A DNA stretch of 64,000 nt from Fistularia commersonii. Taxonomy: Eukaryota; Chordata; Actinopteri; Syngnathiformes; Fistulariidae. Location of the stretch: the NCBI GenBank assembly GCA_037954325.1, contig JBBMNZ010000007.1, forward strand, positions 19,819,001-19,883,000, given 5' to 3'. Below the pieces are notes generated by a model. That model was given only the letters and a program-made list of their open reading frames with translations, did no database searches and was not told the origin of the DNA. A program made the position numbers and the translations under genes. Below are positions 23,152 to 34,881 of this stretch, piece by piece (position 1 is the stretch's first letter; the number at the start of each line of letters is the position of its first letter).

Positions 23152-23991
23152 CTGCTCAGTTAACTTTTTTGATCCAGCACCCATCACTAACTGGACAGCG
23201 GATGTGCATGTGTTTTCCTTTTCTTTTTAGCTCTTTGAAAACAATGAAACTGGCGGTTTATGTGTGGGTTTTAATGCATTGCTGCGCCCCTGTTCCACGT
23301 GCAGCTAAAAGACAGAGATTTTTCCTGGACGCCTGAGTGTGAGCAGGCCTTCAGTTCCTTGAAGAAAACCTTGACAGAGTCACCCATCCTCATTCTCCGG
23401 ACCCTTATCTGCCATTCATGTTGAACACAGATGCCAGTAAAGATGGGATGGGGGCAGTGTTGAGCCAGCCGGGGGCACAGGGAGAAAAAGTGGTGGCGTA
23501 TTTCTGCAGAACTTTCAACAAGGCGGAACGGTGTTATTGAGGTGACACGCAGAGAACTCCTTGCCATTGTGAAAGTGATAAGCAACTTCAGAAATATCTG
23601 TGGGGAATGGCCTTCACTGTCCGAACTGACCTCTCTGCCCTCCAGTGGTTAAGGTCCTACAAAAAGTCAGAGGGACAGATTGCACGCTGACTGGAAAAAC
23701 CGGTGCCATATGTCTTCCAAGTTGAGCACAGGGCTGGAAATCGACATGTCAATGCTGATGCCATGTCAGTATCGTGATAAGAGGGAGGCTCGTGAGAAAG
23801 AGCTCTGTGCGGGAGAGTAAGAGCCCATGCAGGATGGAGACGGGCCTGTCTGCAGAGAGATACAGGTTGTGGATGCACCTGACAAGAGAGCTCAGCAGGA
23901 ACACGATGCTGAGCTGAGGGTTGTTTAGAGTCTAAACAATCCTGCAGGGTCACTACACTTTTGCACTGGCCGCTCGGAACTTTCCTCTAAA

Positions 23992-24155
23992 GTTTAGAGG
24001 AAATTTCCGAGTTCTGTGATTTCCTACTGGCTGTGAATGTGTTTTGGGATGAGAGAGGTGGAGAAGATTAAGTGGAGCCACTGTTTCTTAATTGTTATAA
24101 ATGCCCTAATAAAAATAAGGTTTGTCAATCAGCAAACCGTCATCGTTGTCATCTT
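23992..24155 (+). repeat. LTR-like direct repeat, right copy
   Basis: Right-hand partner of 22338-22545. Its start forms one arm of a near-perfect inverted repeat with the preceding 16 bp (23977-23992 against 23993-24008). An AATAAAAATAAGG stretch at about 24107 could be the LTR poly(A) signal. Confidence 0.65.
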
Positions 24156-24159
24156 GTGT

Positions 24160-24699
24160 GTGTTTGTATGTGTGTGTATGAATGATATTTTCGATGCCTG
24201 GCATGAGATGAGCAGGTCCTCTAGACGTAGAGGGGTTGGGGCGGCGCATCCAGCTTCGGCTGCACCTGTTGTGCATTAATCCTCCGGTGGGCTGAAGCAC
24301 CGTGAGGCCGGATCACGGCGGCGGGTCGATTTAATTCGGCGGTCGGGCTTTGCTGTCGGCAACGGTGGCCTTGCGGTTTGGGTCTCTCCGCAATTCCAGC
24401 GTCGATGACAGCTGTTCTTTCCAGATGTTTCCGGTCCCAGGAGATTTCGGTTATCCGTAATAATGCTTTCAGACTCTAGATATCGCTGTTCCCTTTTTTT
24501 CGTCGCTCCACGGACCAATAAAGTCAAATGGAATAATATATCGGAAGTGTATTTGCATTGCTGTTCAGCCAATTTTAATGCAGTCGTACTTGAAACGTGT
24601 GCTTAAAAGAGTTAACTTTAGTACGTACATTAATCGAATAGCCATCTAGTAAGACTCTAAAAAGCACCTTGAAGCAAAATGTTCACTTACAGATGTATT
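24160..24699. other. CpG-rich to AT-rich intergenic flank upstream of pik3c2b
   Basis: The part at 24230-24430 is CpG-rich, and 24500-24699 is AT-rich. No exon with splice sites is recognised. It may belong to the pik3c2b promoter region. Confidence 0.35.
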
Positions 24700-25083
24700 T
24701 TATTTAGAAATTGGGACCGGAAGCTACGTGTATCTTTCGGGTCCGGCTAGATGCTGCCGCTCCGGCAGCTGCCGAAGAGACGCTGACGCAAAGCGGAGAA
24801 GCTCGGCGGTGATCGGTCCTCAGAGCAGCCCGAGCCGCGTCGCACAGCGGACCGCATTGTTCAACGGCTAACAGCTGCGGACATAACGGAACCGGTGACC
24901 CTGTGTACCACCTCTATGTGTGGAATATCTCAAATACCGACGACTGGAATCTATCAAGTCACTTGGATACATCGACAAAGGATCGAGAATTGGAGGGGGC
25001 CGATGTAATTTTGGTCAAGAAACTAAACCGCTTTAAAATGGCACCCACCACCCACAGCCGGTGACCGTGGACCCAAGAAACAG
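24700..25083 (+). promoter_or_regulatory. pik3c2b: Putative CpG-island promoter and non-coding exon 1 of pik3c2b
   Basis: The stretch is dense in CpG in an otherwise AT-rich region and ends in a textbook donor, CAG|GTGAGG, after 25083. The first coding exon 12 kb downstream begins with an acceptor and 5' UTR, so a separate non-coding first exon is needed, and this is the best candidate. A short upstream ORF (ATG at 25038, eight codons to TGA) would lie in the exon. Transcript start and exon usage are inferred. Confidence 0.5.
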
Positions 25084-26049
25084 GTGAGGCTTCACACGGC
25101 TAGCTAGCTGGAAAACCGACGACGCCCCGGTTCTGAAAATCTTCTGACGCATGTCTGAGCGGTGCATGAAGTTCGTCTTTTGGACAGCGCTGTTCCATGA
25201 GGTGCCCGCCTCCGGAGGGGACGTCGAACCAAACTCCATTCAGAGAATCGACAATCACAGCGGCGTTGCTGTCTGATATTGCCAGTTTCCCGAATGAGCG
25301 ATACATTTGGCTTTCAAAATAATTTTTGGACTAAACGGCTGAATCCGGCCTAAATGATCTCATATGTAAGGAGTGGTTTGTTGTGATAAATTTGGAGTTG
25401 ATAATCGTTTGAATGGTTCGTTCCACTCGCCACCGCCCTGCAGTGACGACCGTGCGGATGAAAACCACCGTAGACACAAAGGCCAGCCGCTAATAAAAGT
25501 TTTAATATTGCCAGACTGATCGCGTTTTGATCTGGAGCTCGAAGTCAAAAGTAAACCAGGACAACGCAGCCGGCTAGGGCAGAGAGGCACCAAGTCATGC
25601 GAGCATGGCCAAGTTAAAGTGGCTGGTCTGTGAATGGAGTTTGGTGGGAATGTCTCCGCCAGCCGGGAGGGGTCGTGTCAGAGGAGCCGCTGGCAGCTGC
25701 CTCGGCAGCTGTCAAGAGATGTTTTGGCCTCCGACGTCCCTCCCCGTTACCTCTGCGGTCTCTCTGTATAAGGTTATGATTCCTTGGACTGGAAAAAAAA
25801 GTACGAAACGGTCAGTTTTAGCCGAGAGTTTTGCATCAACGAAGAAGCCAGTGCAAAACTGATTCAACTAGATGTTGGAAATCACACACATTTGGTACAG
25901 AAGAAAACATCACACATTGCCAATATATTTAATACAAAATCAAATATTTGCATTCTTCAAAATCACATGTTACATTACACAACAGCTCATATGAATCTTC
26001 AAAGTAATAATAATGTATTTTATTTGTCAGTAATAACTTTAAAGAGTTT

Positions 26050-26935
26050 AGTCAGGAGGACAGGGAGATGTAGTGCTGGGTGACTTGTAGAGGTGGCAAG
26101 GGCCAGACAAAGGGTGCACAATGACTTGTGCACAAGGCTTTAAGCAGAATGTGCCTCATTTGTATAGGTAAGGTGAACCAGAGAGCTAGATAGGGGAGAG
26201 AAGGGCAACAAGTTAAGGAAACGGTGCGGAATATATTCAAAGGTGCCAGCAGTGTGTTCGGAAGATAGATATACCCTACCTGTGGAGGAATGGAAGTGTC
26301 TCGGAGCGATAGCTAAAGAGATTTTGACTGGATCATTCAACAGGATCTGTGAGTATGGTATTGCCTGAAAAATGGAAGAGAAATTCAATCCAGAGTTGTG
26401 GTTACTGGAAAAGAGAAGTAGGAGCTTGGTTTAGAGTAGAAGTGAGCATTTGTGGGCAGCAGTATTGTTTCATCCAAAAAAAGCGCAGTCAAGTTGCATT
26501 ATTTGCTTTAAGAACATTGATAGAGAAGGTAAGAGGGAGTTGCATTGTGCCCTTGTAAATGCAGAAGAAGAATATGACAAGGTGCCGAGAGAGGATCTGT
26601 GGCACTGGATGAGGAAGTCTAGAGTGGCACAGAAGTATGTTAGAGCGGCATGCAACATGTATGTGCTACTGGTAAAGTGTGCCGAAGGTGCGACAGAGGA
26701 GTTCATGGTGGAGGGTGGACTGTCTCAAAGATCAGCTGTGAGCTCTTTATTGTTTGCTATGGTGATGGACAAGCTGACAGATTTGGTTTGACAGGAATCT
26801 CCATGTACTATCATTTTTGCAGATGACATTGTTATCTGCAGGGAGAGCAGGTGGAGGAAAATTAAAAGGGGGGGATGTGGCCTGGAAAGGAGAGGACTGA
26901 AAGTTAGCTGCAGCAAGACAGAATACATGTGTGAA
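26050..26935 (+). mobile_element. RTE-like LINE, reverse-transcriptase part (first half)
   Basis: After a badly broken 5' part (26050-26350), frames 26430-26930 show GKRELHCALVNAEEEYDKVP then REDLWHWMRKSRVAQKYVRA, and CTIIFADDIVICRES with an intact FADD catalytic motif. One frameshift lies at about 26520. It stops abruptly at TEYMCE, interrupted by two other repeats, and resumes at 27715. It is the only LINE in the pik3c2b region in sense orientation. Confidence 0.75.
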
Positions 26936-27480
26936 TTTCTATTTATATTATTTTTTTATTATTTTCTTATTTAAACAGGTCAGTCATTTGAGAACAGTTT
27001 ATCATTAACAATGGCAACATGGCCAAGATGCACCACAATGGCAAATAATAACAAGGGAGATTGTATAAAAACAGTAAGAGCGATACAAATACAGTGAATT
27101 ACAGTTAGGACAATGATATGTAGTTAATACAATAATAAATGAAACAAGAGGTTAAAAGCAAGAGAATTGGTGTTGTACAGATGGTTTAATGCAATTTATG
27201 AAGGAAGAGAGTGGCTTGAAGGAGCTTAGTTAAATTGTGTGTTGTGAGTGTTTCCAGTCAAATAGCAGCTGAGAACTGAAAGGAGGAACGACCAAATGTA
27301 GAACTGGCTTTGGAGATGCCGAGTTTGAGTAGTGAACAAAGCATAGGCTGCGGCTTGGGGTGTGGAGATAGAGAAAACACTGGAGGTATGGAGCATTTGC
27401 CCTAGTGAGTGTATTATGTATAAGAAGGTATGAGTGAAGGGATTGGAGGGACCCAACTGGATCAGTGAGGCTGGATCAGT
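26936..27480. mobile_element. Unclassified repeat inserted in the RTE-like copy
   Basis: The LINE frame breaks off at 26935 and only resumes at about 27715. The first 545 bp of the interruption start with TTTAAACAGGTCAGTCATTTG and ATGGCAACATGGCCAAGATG, resembling the TTTAACCAGG...GGCCAAGA repeat common in fish. No coding content is seen. Confidence 0.55.
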
Positions 27481-27492
27481 TAGTCCATGGAG

Positions 27493-27709
27493 CAGCGGTA
27501 GGGAACCTATGGCTCTTCCGGTGACGCCGTATGGCTATCAGATAGCCAACTAGTTTATCTGCGTCAACCCTCATAACGGAAAAGTTGGCGAAAAGAAAAA
27601 AAAGACGATGATTACCGTGCACTCCGGGCTGCGTGGACAGAGGAATTTGCATTTGGATCTGTGCTATGGCTTTTATGGCTCTCCCAGTCGAAAAGGTTCC
27701 CGACCCCTC
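27493..27709. mobile_element. Short non-autonomous hAT-like element
   Basis: The left end CAGCGGTAGGGAACCTATGG and the right end GGCTCTCCCAGTC...GGTTCCCGACCCCTC are imperfect inverted repeats of a known fish hAT end type (GGGAACC, TGGCTCT). About 217 bp with no coding sequence. Flanking duplications are too degraded to be sure. Confidence 0.6.
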
Positions 27710-27714
27710 CTATA

Positions 27715-27995
27715 GAAAGTATGGATAACAAAAGTGGAGGATTTTAAGTACTTTGGGTCAACAGTTCAGAGCAAATGGGGAGTGAGGAAAAAGAGATGAG
27801 GAAATGTGTTAAAAAGGTAAGAAATGGATGGAGAAAAGGGTCAGTGCATCAGCCATAATGAAAGGAAAGGTTTCAAGAGAGCCACAGTGTTGTATCCTTT
27901 AGAGACAATGGCACTGAATGAAAGACAGGAGGCAGAGCTGGAGGTAGTTGAGATAAAGATGTTGAGAGTGTTTACTGACATTTGTTGAGATCAGT
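27715..27995 (+). mobile_element. RTE-like LINE, continuation of 26050-26935
   Basis: It resumes with VEDFKYFGSTVQS-like coding and an ETMALNERQEAELEVVEIKM-like block, directly downstream of TEYMC in intact relatives. This confirms that 26936-27714 is inserted material. Stops and frameshifts are present. Confidence 0.7.
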
Positions 27996-29361
27996 CGGAT
28001 GACTGCACCGGCTGCCATAAGATCCTGGACATTTTTCCTGTATTTTTTTCAATTTAATGAGCATTTTATATTCATTTTTTGATCATATTGACCAATAGGA
28101 GAAACCAATGGAAACTAATTGTGGATTTTATGACATAATCTGTGTCACTTGTAGTTATTTCTTTCAAAGTTCTGGTAATTTCACATGTGACTTTCTGGAA
28201 AGTCCTGCCTGTTTTATACCTGTGCCTTCTTAGGCACTGAAACTTGAGTCCCGATGTTTGTTTGGGAAATATTGCTGACTTTTTATTGCTTAGAGTCATA
28301 TAACTGAAGCCTATTTGCCAAGGTAACAAAGTATGGGAGCAATGGGTGAAACAGCAAGATGTTCAGGAGGTACCAATTAGGTTGTCTTCAGGCTGTCAGT
28401 TTGAGTAATCATTTTTGAACTGTACCAGTTGCTGTCTCTTAAACCCTATGTATTCATTCATGGGTGTGCATTTGTATGTGCTCACACCCACTCTCCGAGG
28501 AAGTTTGGTCTGAGAAATAGCTTCAATATGAACAGGAAGTTCATATCTGTTCTGTCACAACTTGTAAGTATTTCATATCTAAAATACTCAATAAACAGAG
28601 TAACAGCTAAAGAAAATAGCAGCTTACAAAATTCACCAATTCAAGTGAGAGAATGTATTCTATATTATTTTTACATGTGTTCTCTAAGTAGTTGGGATAG
28701 ATGTCCTTAAGTTGTGATGCCTTATGAATTATTTGAGTATAAAAAAGTGAAATTACTTTAGCTACATACCCCTATGCTTCAATAACCTGGTATTTAGTTG
28801 CTTTTGAATATCCTTCAACTTTGCTAGATCTGTATGAAATTAAAAAAAAATAAATAAATGCTGGCAAATTGCTGAACCTTTGCATGAAATCTACATGCCA
28901 TTGTCAAGAATTTGTGGTGGAAAATTTAACAATAATCTGCATTTGACCCATTTGTGATCGGTCAAGTACCAGAATTAGGAAGAAAACATTGTTTTAAAAT
29001 GCTTTGATTAACACACCATATAATATGATGGTTTGACTGGTGGTGAGAGTTGAAACAATAATAATTACATGTAGTTGTGCAAATCAGTGTTATTTCACCA
29101 TTAACCATATTTTCTTTGGTCATAGTGATTAATTAGCTTCACTGATAAATAATCAAAGAGCGTTCTCCAATATAGAAATAATAACAGCATAAAATCAAAT
29201 TTTTCAAATGGTTGGTTTTACCTAGACCAGAGGGTGTGTTCTGCTGCTGCTGCTGTGAGTGTGTGTGTGTCACATGGTCAGACCTTCCCCCTAGGAGTCA
29301 CAAAAGGGGGGATGGTATGACCGTCAATGTCTGAACCCCACCCTCAGCACTCCCCCACAAC

Positions 29362-29364
<3 letters not shown>

Positions 29365-29438
<74 letters not shown>

Positions 29439-29450
29439 ACACACACAAAC
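29365..29450. repeat. (CA)n microsatellite
   Basis: A pure CA tract of about 80 bp running into variant CA/TA units. The CVCVCV reverse ORFs come from it. Confidence 0.95.
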
Positions 29451-29760
29451 ATATATATGTGCATGAATACACATACACACAAAAACCTTCTTGTAATCAT
29501 TATGGTGTGTGGCCATTGACTTTGATTCAGCCTCTCAACATTTACCTGGGCACTCAATCCTCTGACCACCATTTCTGGCCTTTGATCTGCCCTTGATTGA
29601 AACAAAAGCTCATTCCCTATCCTTATACAACAATTTAAGGTCCTGAATCCCCTGTAAAGCAAGACCCCAGACCTTAGAAGTTGAATAAGCTTGTTTATTG
29701 ACACCCAGAGATCTGTACAGAGTTGTTTAAAAAAATCTTGAAATTTCCTCAGAGAACAAT

Positions 29761-30400
29761 CCATCCACCCATCCATCCATCCATATATCCATCTTCTCCT
29801 GCTTATCTGGAATTGGTTCGGGGGGGCAGCAGCCTGAGCAGTGAGACCCAGACCTCCCTCTCCCTCACTACAAGGTCTAGCTCCTCTTGGGGGAACTCCT
29901 CGGTGTTCCCAGGCCAGCCTGGAGACATAGTCTCTCCAGCGTGTCCTGGGCCTTCCCCATGGTCTCCTCCAGATGGTCATGCCCAGAATACCTCCCCCAG
30001 GAGGCATCCAGGAGGCATCCTGACCAGATGCCTGAGCCACCTCATCTGGCTCCTCTCTATGCGGAGGAGCAGAGGCTCTACAGTACTCCGAGCTCCTCCT
30101 GCAGGACAGAACTTCTCACTTTATCTCTGAGGGAGAGTCTGGCCACCCTGCGGAGGAAACTAATTTCGGCCGCTTGTATCTGGGATCTCGTTCTTTTGGT
30201 CACTACCCACAGCTTGTGACCATAGGTGAGGGTGGGAACGTGGATCGACCGGTAAACTGAGAGTTTTGCCGTTTGCCGTTTGCCGCCAGAGTCCACATCA
30301 CTGCAGACGTCGCACCGATCCCCACTCCATCGATCTCCTAGGATCACTGGGACACGCAACCCCTCCACCATGGTAAGGTGGCAGCTCACGGAGGGGTCAA
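29761..30400 (-). mobile_element. Rex3-like LINE copy A, internally deleted
   Basis: The left end is the CCAT tail (GATG-type units on the element's strand). The reverse strand reads GRPRTRWRDYVSRLAWEHRG and LSVYRSIHVPTLTYGHKLWV from the 3' part of the RT protein. The right end is the TGGGACACGCAACCCCTCCA block that marks the element's 5' side in copies B and C. About 2 kb of coding middle is missing. AGAGAACAAT and AGAGAATAAA flank it as a probable target duplication (8 of 10). Confidence 0.85.
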
Positions 30401-31072
30401 AGAGAATAAAAATTATGAAATGATCTAGAAGAGTGGTCACCAAGCTCCCTTAAAGAAAGAAAATGCTACTTTATAAAGAAGAAGTTACTGAAATAAATTA
30501 TAGATAATGTTAATGAATAACCAAGAAAGTATCATGCAAATCTTGTCTTCATCCCCCTTATCTCTCTCTCATGCTGCCATATTACCACATACTATGTCAA
30601 TACCCTGGATGATATTGGCAGGGATTCAAGCCACTCCCTGTCCGTTCATACATGGACATTGCTGTATCAGGGAAATTTGCAACAGGTGAACTTTGATAAA
30701 ACACACTCTTCAACTCATAGTTTTATGACGGAAAGCCAGACGTGCTGAACATACATTTAAACATCCTCATATCAATTTTCTTCCAATCTCATAGTACTTG
30801 CTTAGCAGTTTTAGCTATTCTGTGTCAATTCTTGAATTTACTATTATCAGCTTTGGGGGCTAACCTCCTGATCACCTTTTTATCCTCAACAATTTTTCTG
30901 TATAATTGACAAGTTAATTAAACTGATTTAACGTTAGCATTTAAATCAGTCAGAAATAAGATGAAAATGAGCAAGAAATTCCTTTTAAAATTCACAGAAA
31001 TTTCATTCAATTTATTGAGAATATTGTAAAAACCAGCCAGAAAATGCCTTAGAACTTAACCAAAAAAGTTGC

Positions 31073-31091
31073 AAAACTCAATATTGAGAAT
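31073..31091. repeat. Target-site duplication, left, of the RTE-like LINE
   Basis: AAAACTCAATATTGAGAAT matches 34882-34900 in 18 of 19 bases. This sets both ends of the element. Confidence 0.85.
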
Positions 31092-34000
31092 TCCTCTACT
31101 CCTTTTTGGCTTTTCCCCTCAGGGGTAACTACAGCGAATCAGACTTCTCCATCTAATCCTATTTTCTCTATCCTTCTCTCTCACATCATCTGCCTTCATA
31201 TCCTCCCTCACTATGTCCATAAATCTTTTCTTTTCTCTTCCTCTTGACCTCCTGCCTGACAGCTCCAATTTCAGCATCTGTCTACTATTCCACTATCTCC
31301 TCTGTGCATGACTGAAACATCTCAGGCTGGCTTCTCTGACCTTCTCTACAAAACATCTAACATTCCAACCTGCTTGAGCTTGTCTCTTCACATCTTTTCC
31401 AAACACTCCGCTGCTCTGGACTGTTGACCCCAAGTACCTGAAATCCTCCAACTTCTTGATCTCCACTCCCTGTAGCCCCACTGTTCTACCCAGGTTCCTC
31501 TCATTCACACACAGTCTTGTTGCAATTAACCTTCATTCCTCTCCTCTGCGCTCACTACAAATAACAATATCATGTGCAAACATCATTGTCCATGGAGATT
31601 CCTGTCTAACCTCATCTATCAGCCTCTCCATCACCACTGCAATCAAGAAGGGGCTCAGAGCTGATCCCTGATGGAGCCCCACCTCCACCTTGAACATTTC
31701 TGTTTCCCCCACAGCACACTGCACCACTGTCTCACAGCTAGCATACATGTCCTGCACCTGTCTAACATACCTCTCTGCTACTCTAGACTTCCTCTTACAC
31801 TACCAGACATCCTTTCTTGGCACCCTGTGATATACTTTTTCCAGGTCTGCAAATTGCAATACAGCTCCCTCTGGCCTTCTCTGTACTTCTCTATTTGCAG
31901 TCTCAATGCAAATACTGCATCTGTTGTACTCTTTTTAGGCATGACGCCATACTGCTGTTCACAAATGCTGACCTCTGCTCTAAGTCTAGCATCTTCTTAC
32001 TCTCCAAGATCCTGTTGAATAATCTTGCCAGAAAATCTCTACCACTGACTCTCCTTCCATACCTCCACAGGTATCTCCATCAGGACCAACTGCTTTTCCA
32101 CTCTTCATCATCTTCAATGCCTTCCTCTCTTCCCTTTTACTAATCTCTGCTACTTTGTGGTCTACAATAGTCACCTCCTCTATCCTTGCCTCTCTTTCAT
32201 TTTCCTCATTCATCAGCTCTTCAAAGTACTCTTTCCATCTTCCTATCACTCTTCTAGCATCTGTCAATACATTGTCTTCTCTATCCCTAATCACCCCAAC
32301 CTGTTGTACATCCTTTCCATCTCTATCTATCTTTCGCCAACTTGTATAGAACATTCTCCCCCTCCTTACTATCCAACCAAGCATACGAGTCATCGTACGC
32401 CCCTTGTTTTCCCTTTGCTACCTCTATCATTATCTTATGCTGCACATCCCTGTACTCCTGTCTTGTCTCTTCAGTCCCCTCAGTGTCCCACTTCTTTGCT
32501 AACCGCTTTCCCTGTATATACTCCTGCATTTCCTCATTCCACCACCGAGTCTCCTATCCACTTTCATTCCCTCAACTTTGTCCTCTGCGCTGCCTTTGTC
32601 CTCTCGATCTTCCTTGTCACCAGAGTCATCTTACGCACCACCATCCTATGCTGTCTGGCAACACTCTCACCTACAACTACTTTGCAGTCACTGATCTCTT
32701 TCAGGTTACCTCGTCTATACAAGATGTAGTCTAGCTGTGTGCTCCTACCTCTGCTCTTATAAGTTACCCTATGTTCCTGTCTTTTCTGGAAAAAGTGTTC
32801 ACAACAGCCATGTCCATCTTTTTTCCAAAGTCTACCACCATCTGTCTTATCCTGTATACCAAATCTGCCCATCACTTCTTTATCCCCTCTATTGCCTGCA
32901 CCAACATGTGGATTGAAGAATGCACCAATTACCACTCTCTCATCTCTGGGGATACTGTATTCTGCATTATTTCATCTAACTCATTCCAGAACTTTTCTTT
33001 CTCCTCTAACTCATATCCCACCTGCGGGGCGTAGCCACTAACAACATTGAGCATCACACCTTCAATTCCCAGTGTCAGACTCATAAGTCTATCTGACATT
33101 CTTTTCACCTCCAGATCATTCCTAACAAACTCCCCCTTCCAGATAACATCTACTCCATTTCTCTTCTTGTCAGCACAATGTTAGTACAACTTAAAGCCCG
33201 CTCCTAAGCTTCTAGCCTTACTACCCTTCCACCTGGTCTCCAGGACACACAGTATATCCACCTTCCTTCTCTGCATCATCTTGACCAACTCTCTTATCTT
33301 TTCCTGTCATAGTCCCAATATTCAAAGTCCTTTCTCTCAGTGCCAGACTCTTGCCTTTCCTCGTCTGTCTTTGCATCTTAACACGCCGTCCTCCTCCTTC
33401 TTCAGCCTACAGTAGCCCAATTTCCGCTGGTACCCTGTAGGTCACATATGTCAAAGTCAAGGCCCGTGGGCTGAATCCGGCCCGTGAACAAATTATCTCT
33501 GGCCCCTGGGATGAAATTTAATTATTAGTAGAACTGGCCCGCAGGCTGCAGCAGCCTGCTGGTGTTTTGAACGCACCAATACTACATTCCCCACAATGCA
33601 ACGGTACCGTGTGAACTCACTGCAGCGCAGCTAGCGGACTTTAGTTTCATTTTTCGTCAGAAGTCAGAGCAGATGTCAAATTTCAGCTGCCTCCTCCACA
33701 AAAATGGCTAAACGAAAGGTGGACGCTGACAACAGGGGATTTCAAGGCAGATGGGAGGCCGAGTACATGTTCACGGAGGTGAAAGGCAAACCTGTGTGTC
33801 ATTAATGTGGAGAAAGTTTGGCTGCAGATGCGGATAGAAAACTTGAGCCACTTTCCCAACTGCCAGACCATGAAAGAGAAGCGCTCTACCGCTGCGTTCC
33901 CGAGTGCAGTTTGCAGATATAATCAACATACTTGCAGCCGACGTCCGACGCTGATTTGCTGACTTTGAAGGCCAAAAAAGCAGGTTTACACTGCTCGGCA

Positions 34001-34881
34001 ATCCTTTTGCAATTGACGTGGAAAGCGCACCATCAAACCAACAAATGGAGTTGATTGAGCTCCAGTGCAATGACACACGAAAGGGAAAATATGAGAGAGA
34101 GGGTGCTACTGAGTTTGAACGTTTCATCCTCGACGTAATGCCCCAGCTGCGCATCCAAGCTGCTCAGACACTCTATATTTTGGAGCACATACCTGTGTAA
34201 ACAACTGTTCTCTTTGATGAATCTAAACCTAAACCTAAATGAACGTATTTTTAGTTTTTAATTCAGTTAAATTCTTACATTTGTTTCTACAGGACGTGTG
34301 ATTTTTCTTTAAAGAAAATATTGTTTTGTCTGTGTGCCATAGATCTTTGTATTTTAATTTATGTTATTTTATTTATTTATATTTATTTTTCAGTTAATGG
34401 ATTTATTTTTCATTGAATGGACTAATTGCAGATAGGAGCCATCAGAAAGAATACAACTGATTTTATTTATTTATTTATTTTCTCATTTACTATTTGAAAG
34501 CAGTGATTGATATGATCATAGAGCAGCATGATATTGCATTTTCAGTTTATATTGCATGCAATTTCATTTATGTATTTAGGTCTTGGTTCAATAAGCTATG
34601 TTCAGTCAGTTCAATATGTTTTAATAAACACTGAATTGGTGCAGCCCTCAGCTTGTAACAAATTTGTTTTTTTGGCCCTCCGTGTATTTGACTTTGACAC
34701 CCCTGCTGAAGGTCATCAGTACCAATGGCAATCGTTGTTAACCTGGGCCTCAACTGATCCCGAATCAGATTATTAGGTTTTGATTTGCATGTTTGGTTTT
34801 GGCAAAAGTTTTCCACAAGATGCCCTTCCTGATGCAACTCTCTAATGGAAACATTGGCCCATGCTGCCCTGAGGCTGCATT
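31092..34881 (-). mobile_element. RTE-like LINE, most complete copy, with a hAT inserted
   Basis: The element runs on the minus strand from about 34881 (5') to 31092 (3'). Reading it 5' to 3', the endonuclease part gives GNRGDKEVMGRFGIQDKTDG and KSRGRSTQLDYILYRR. Then come ERKALKMMKSGKAVGPDG (finger), VGLHQGSALSPFL and SPWTMMFAHDIVICSE (the catalytic FADD is FAHD here) and LEDFRYLGSTVQ. The 5' non-coding part lies beyond the hAT, at 34714-34860. A 19-bp target duplication flanks it. Frameshifts and the mutated catalytic motif make it inactive. Confidence 0.85.
33443..34705 (+). mobile_element. hAT transposon relic nested in the RTE-like LINE
   Basis: Inverted ends (ATGTCAAAGTCAAGGCCC side and TTTGACTTTGACACCCCTG side) lie between CTGTAGGT and CTGAAGGT, an 8-bp target duplication (7 of 8). 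The coding remnant starts MAKRKVDADNRGFQGRWEAE followed by YMFTEVKGKPVCH (the BED-like start of GTF2IRD2/ZBED-type hAT transposases). It jumps straight to the C-terminal part, VESAPSNQQMELIELQCNDT and MPQLRIQAAQTL. The catalytic middle is deleted. The AT-rich 3' part (34200-34640) has no coding content. Confidence 0.85.

Larger units (their letters stand above)
22338..24160 (+). mobile_element. Ty3/Gypsy LTR retrotransposon remnant
   Basis: Two direct LTR-like repeats bracket a pol remnant. The reverse transcriptase part (22600-22985) shows LWQFRVLCFSLCNAEATF and the catalytic YLDDILVHG, then GLKLHPDKCCF and EFLGHRVGG. After a 270-bp foreign insert the RNase H part (23290-23780) shows FSWTPECEQAF-like and DASKDGMGAVLSQPG blocks and AGNRHVNADAMS. 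Gag, protease, most of the RT, integrase and a clear primer site are missing, and frameshifts and stops occur throughout. It is a dead internal fragment. Confidence 0.8.

Noticed and set aside
25033..25306. Reverse-strand ORFs in the CpG-rich region
   Set aside because: Their residues match nothing I know and the CpG-rich composition explains the lack of stops.
25605..25862. 85-residue plus-strand ORF after the CpG-rich region
   Set aside because: No domain, no splice support and a composition-driven open frame; not called as a gene.
29324..30040. A 238-residue reverse ORF
   Set aside because: It joins a Rex3-like LINE end to a CA microsatellite; no host protein is encoded.
32157..32729. 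190-residue plus-strand ORF
   Set aside because: It is antisense to the RTE-like LINE coding sequence.
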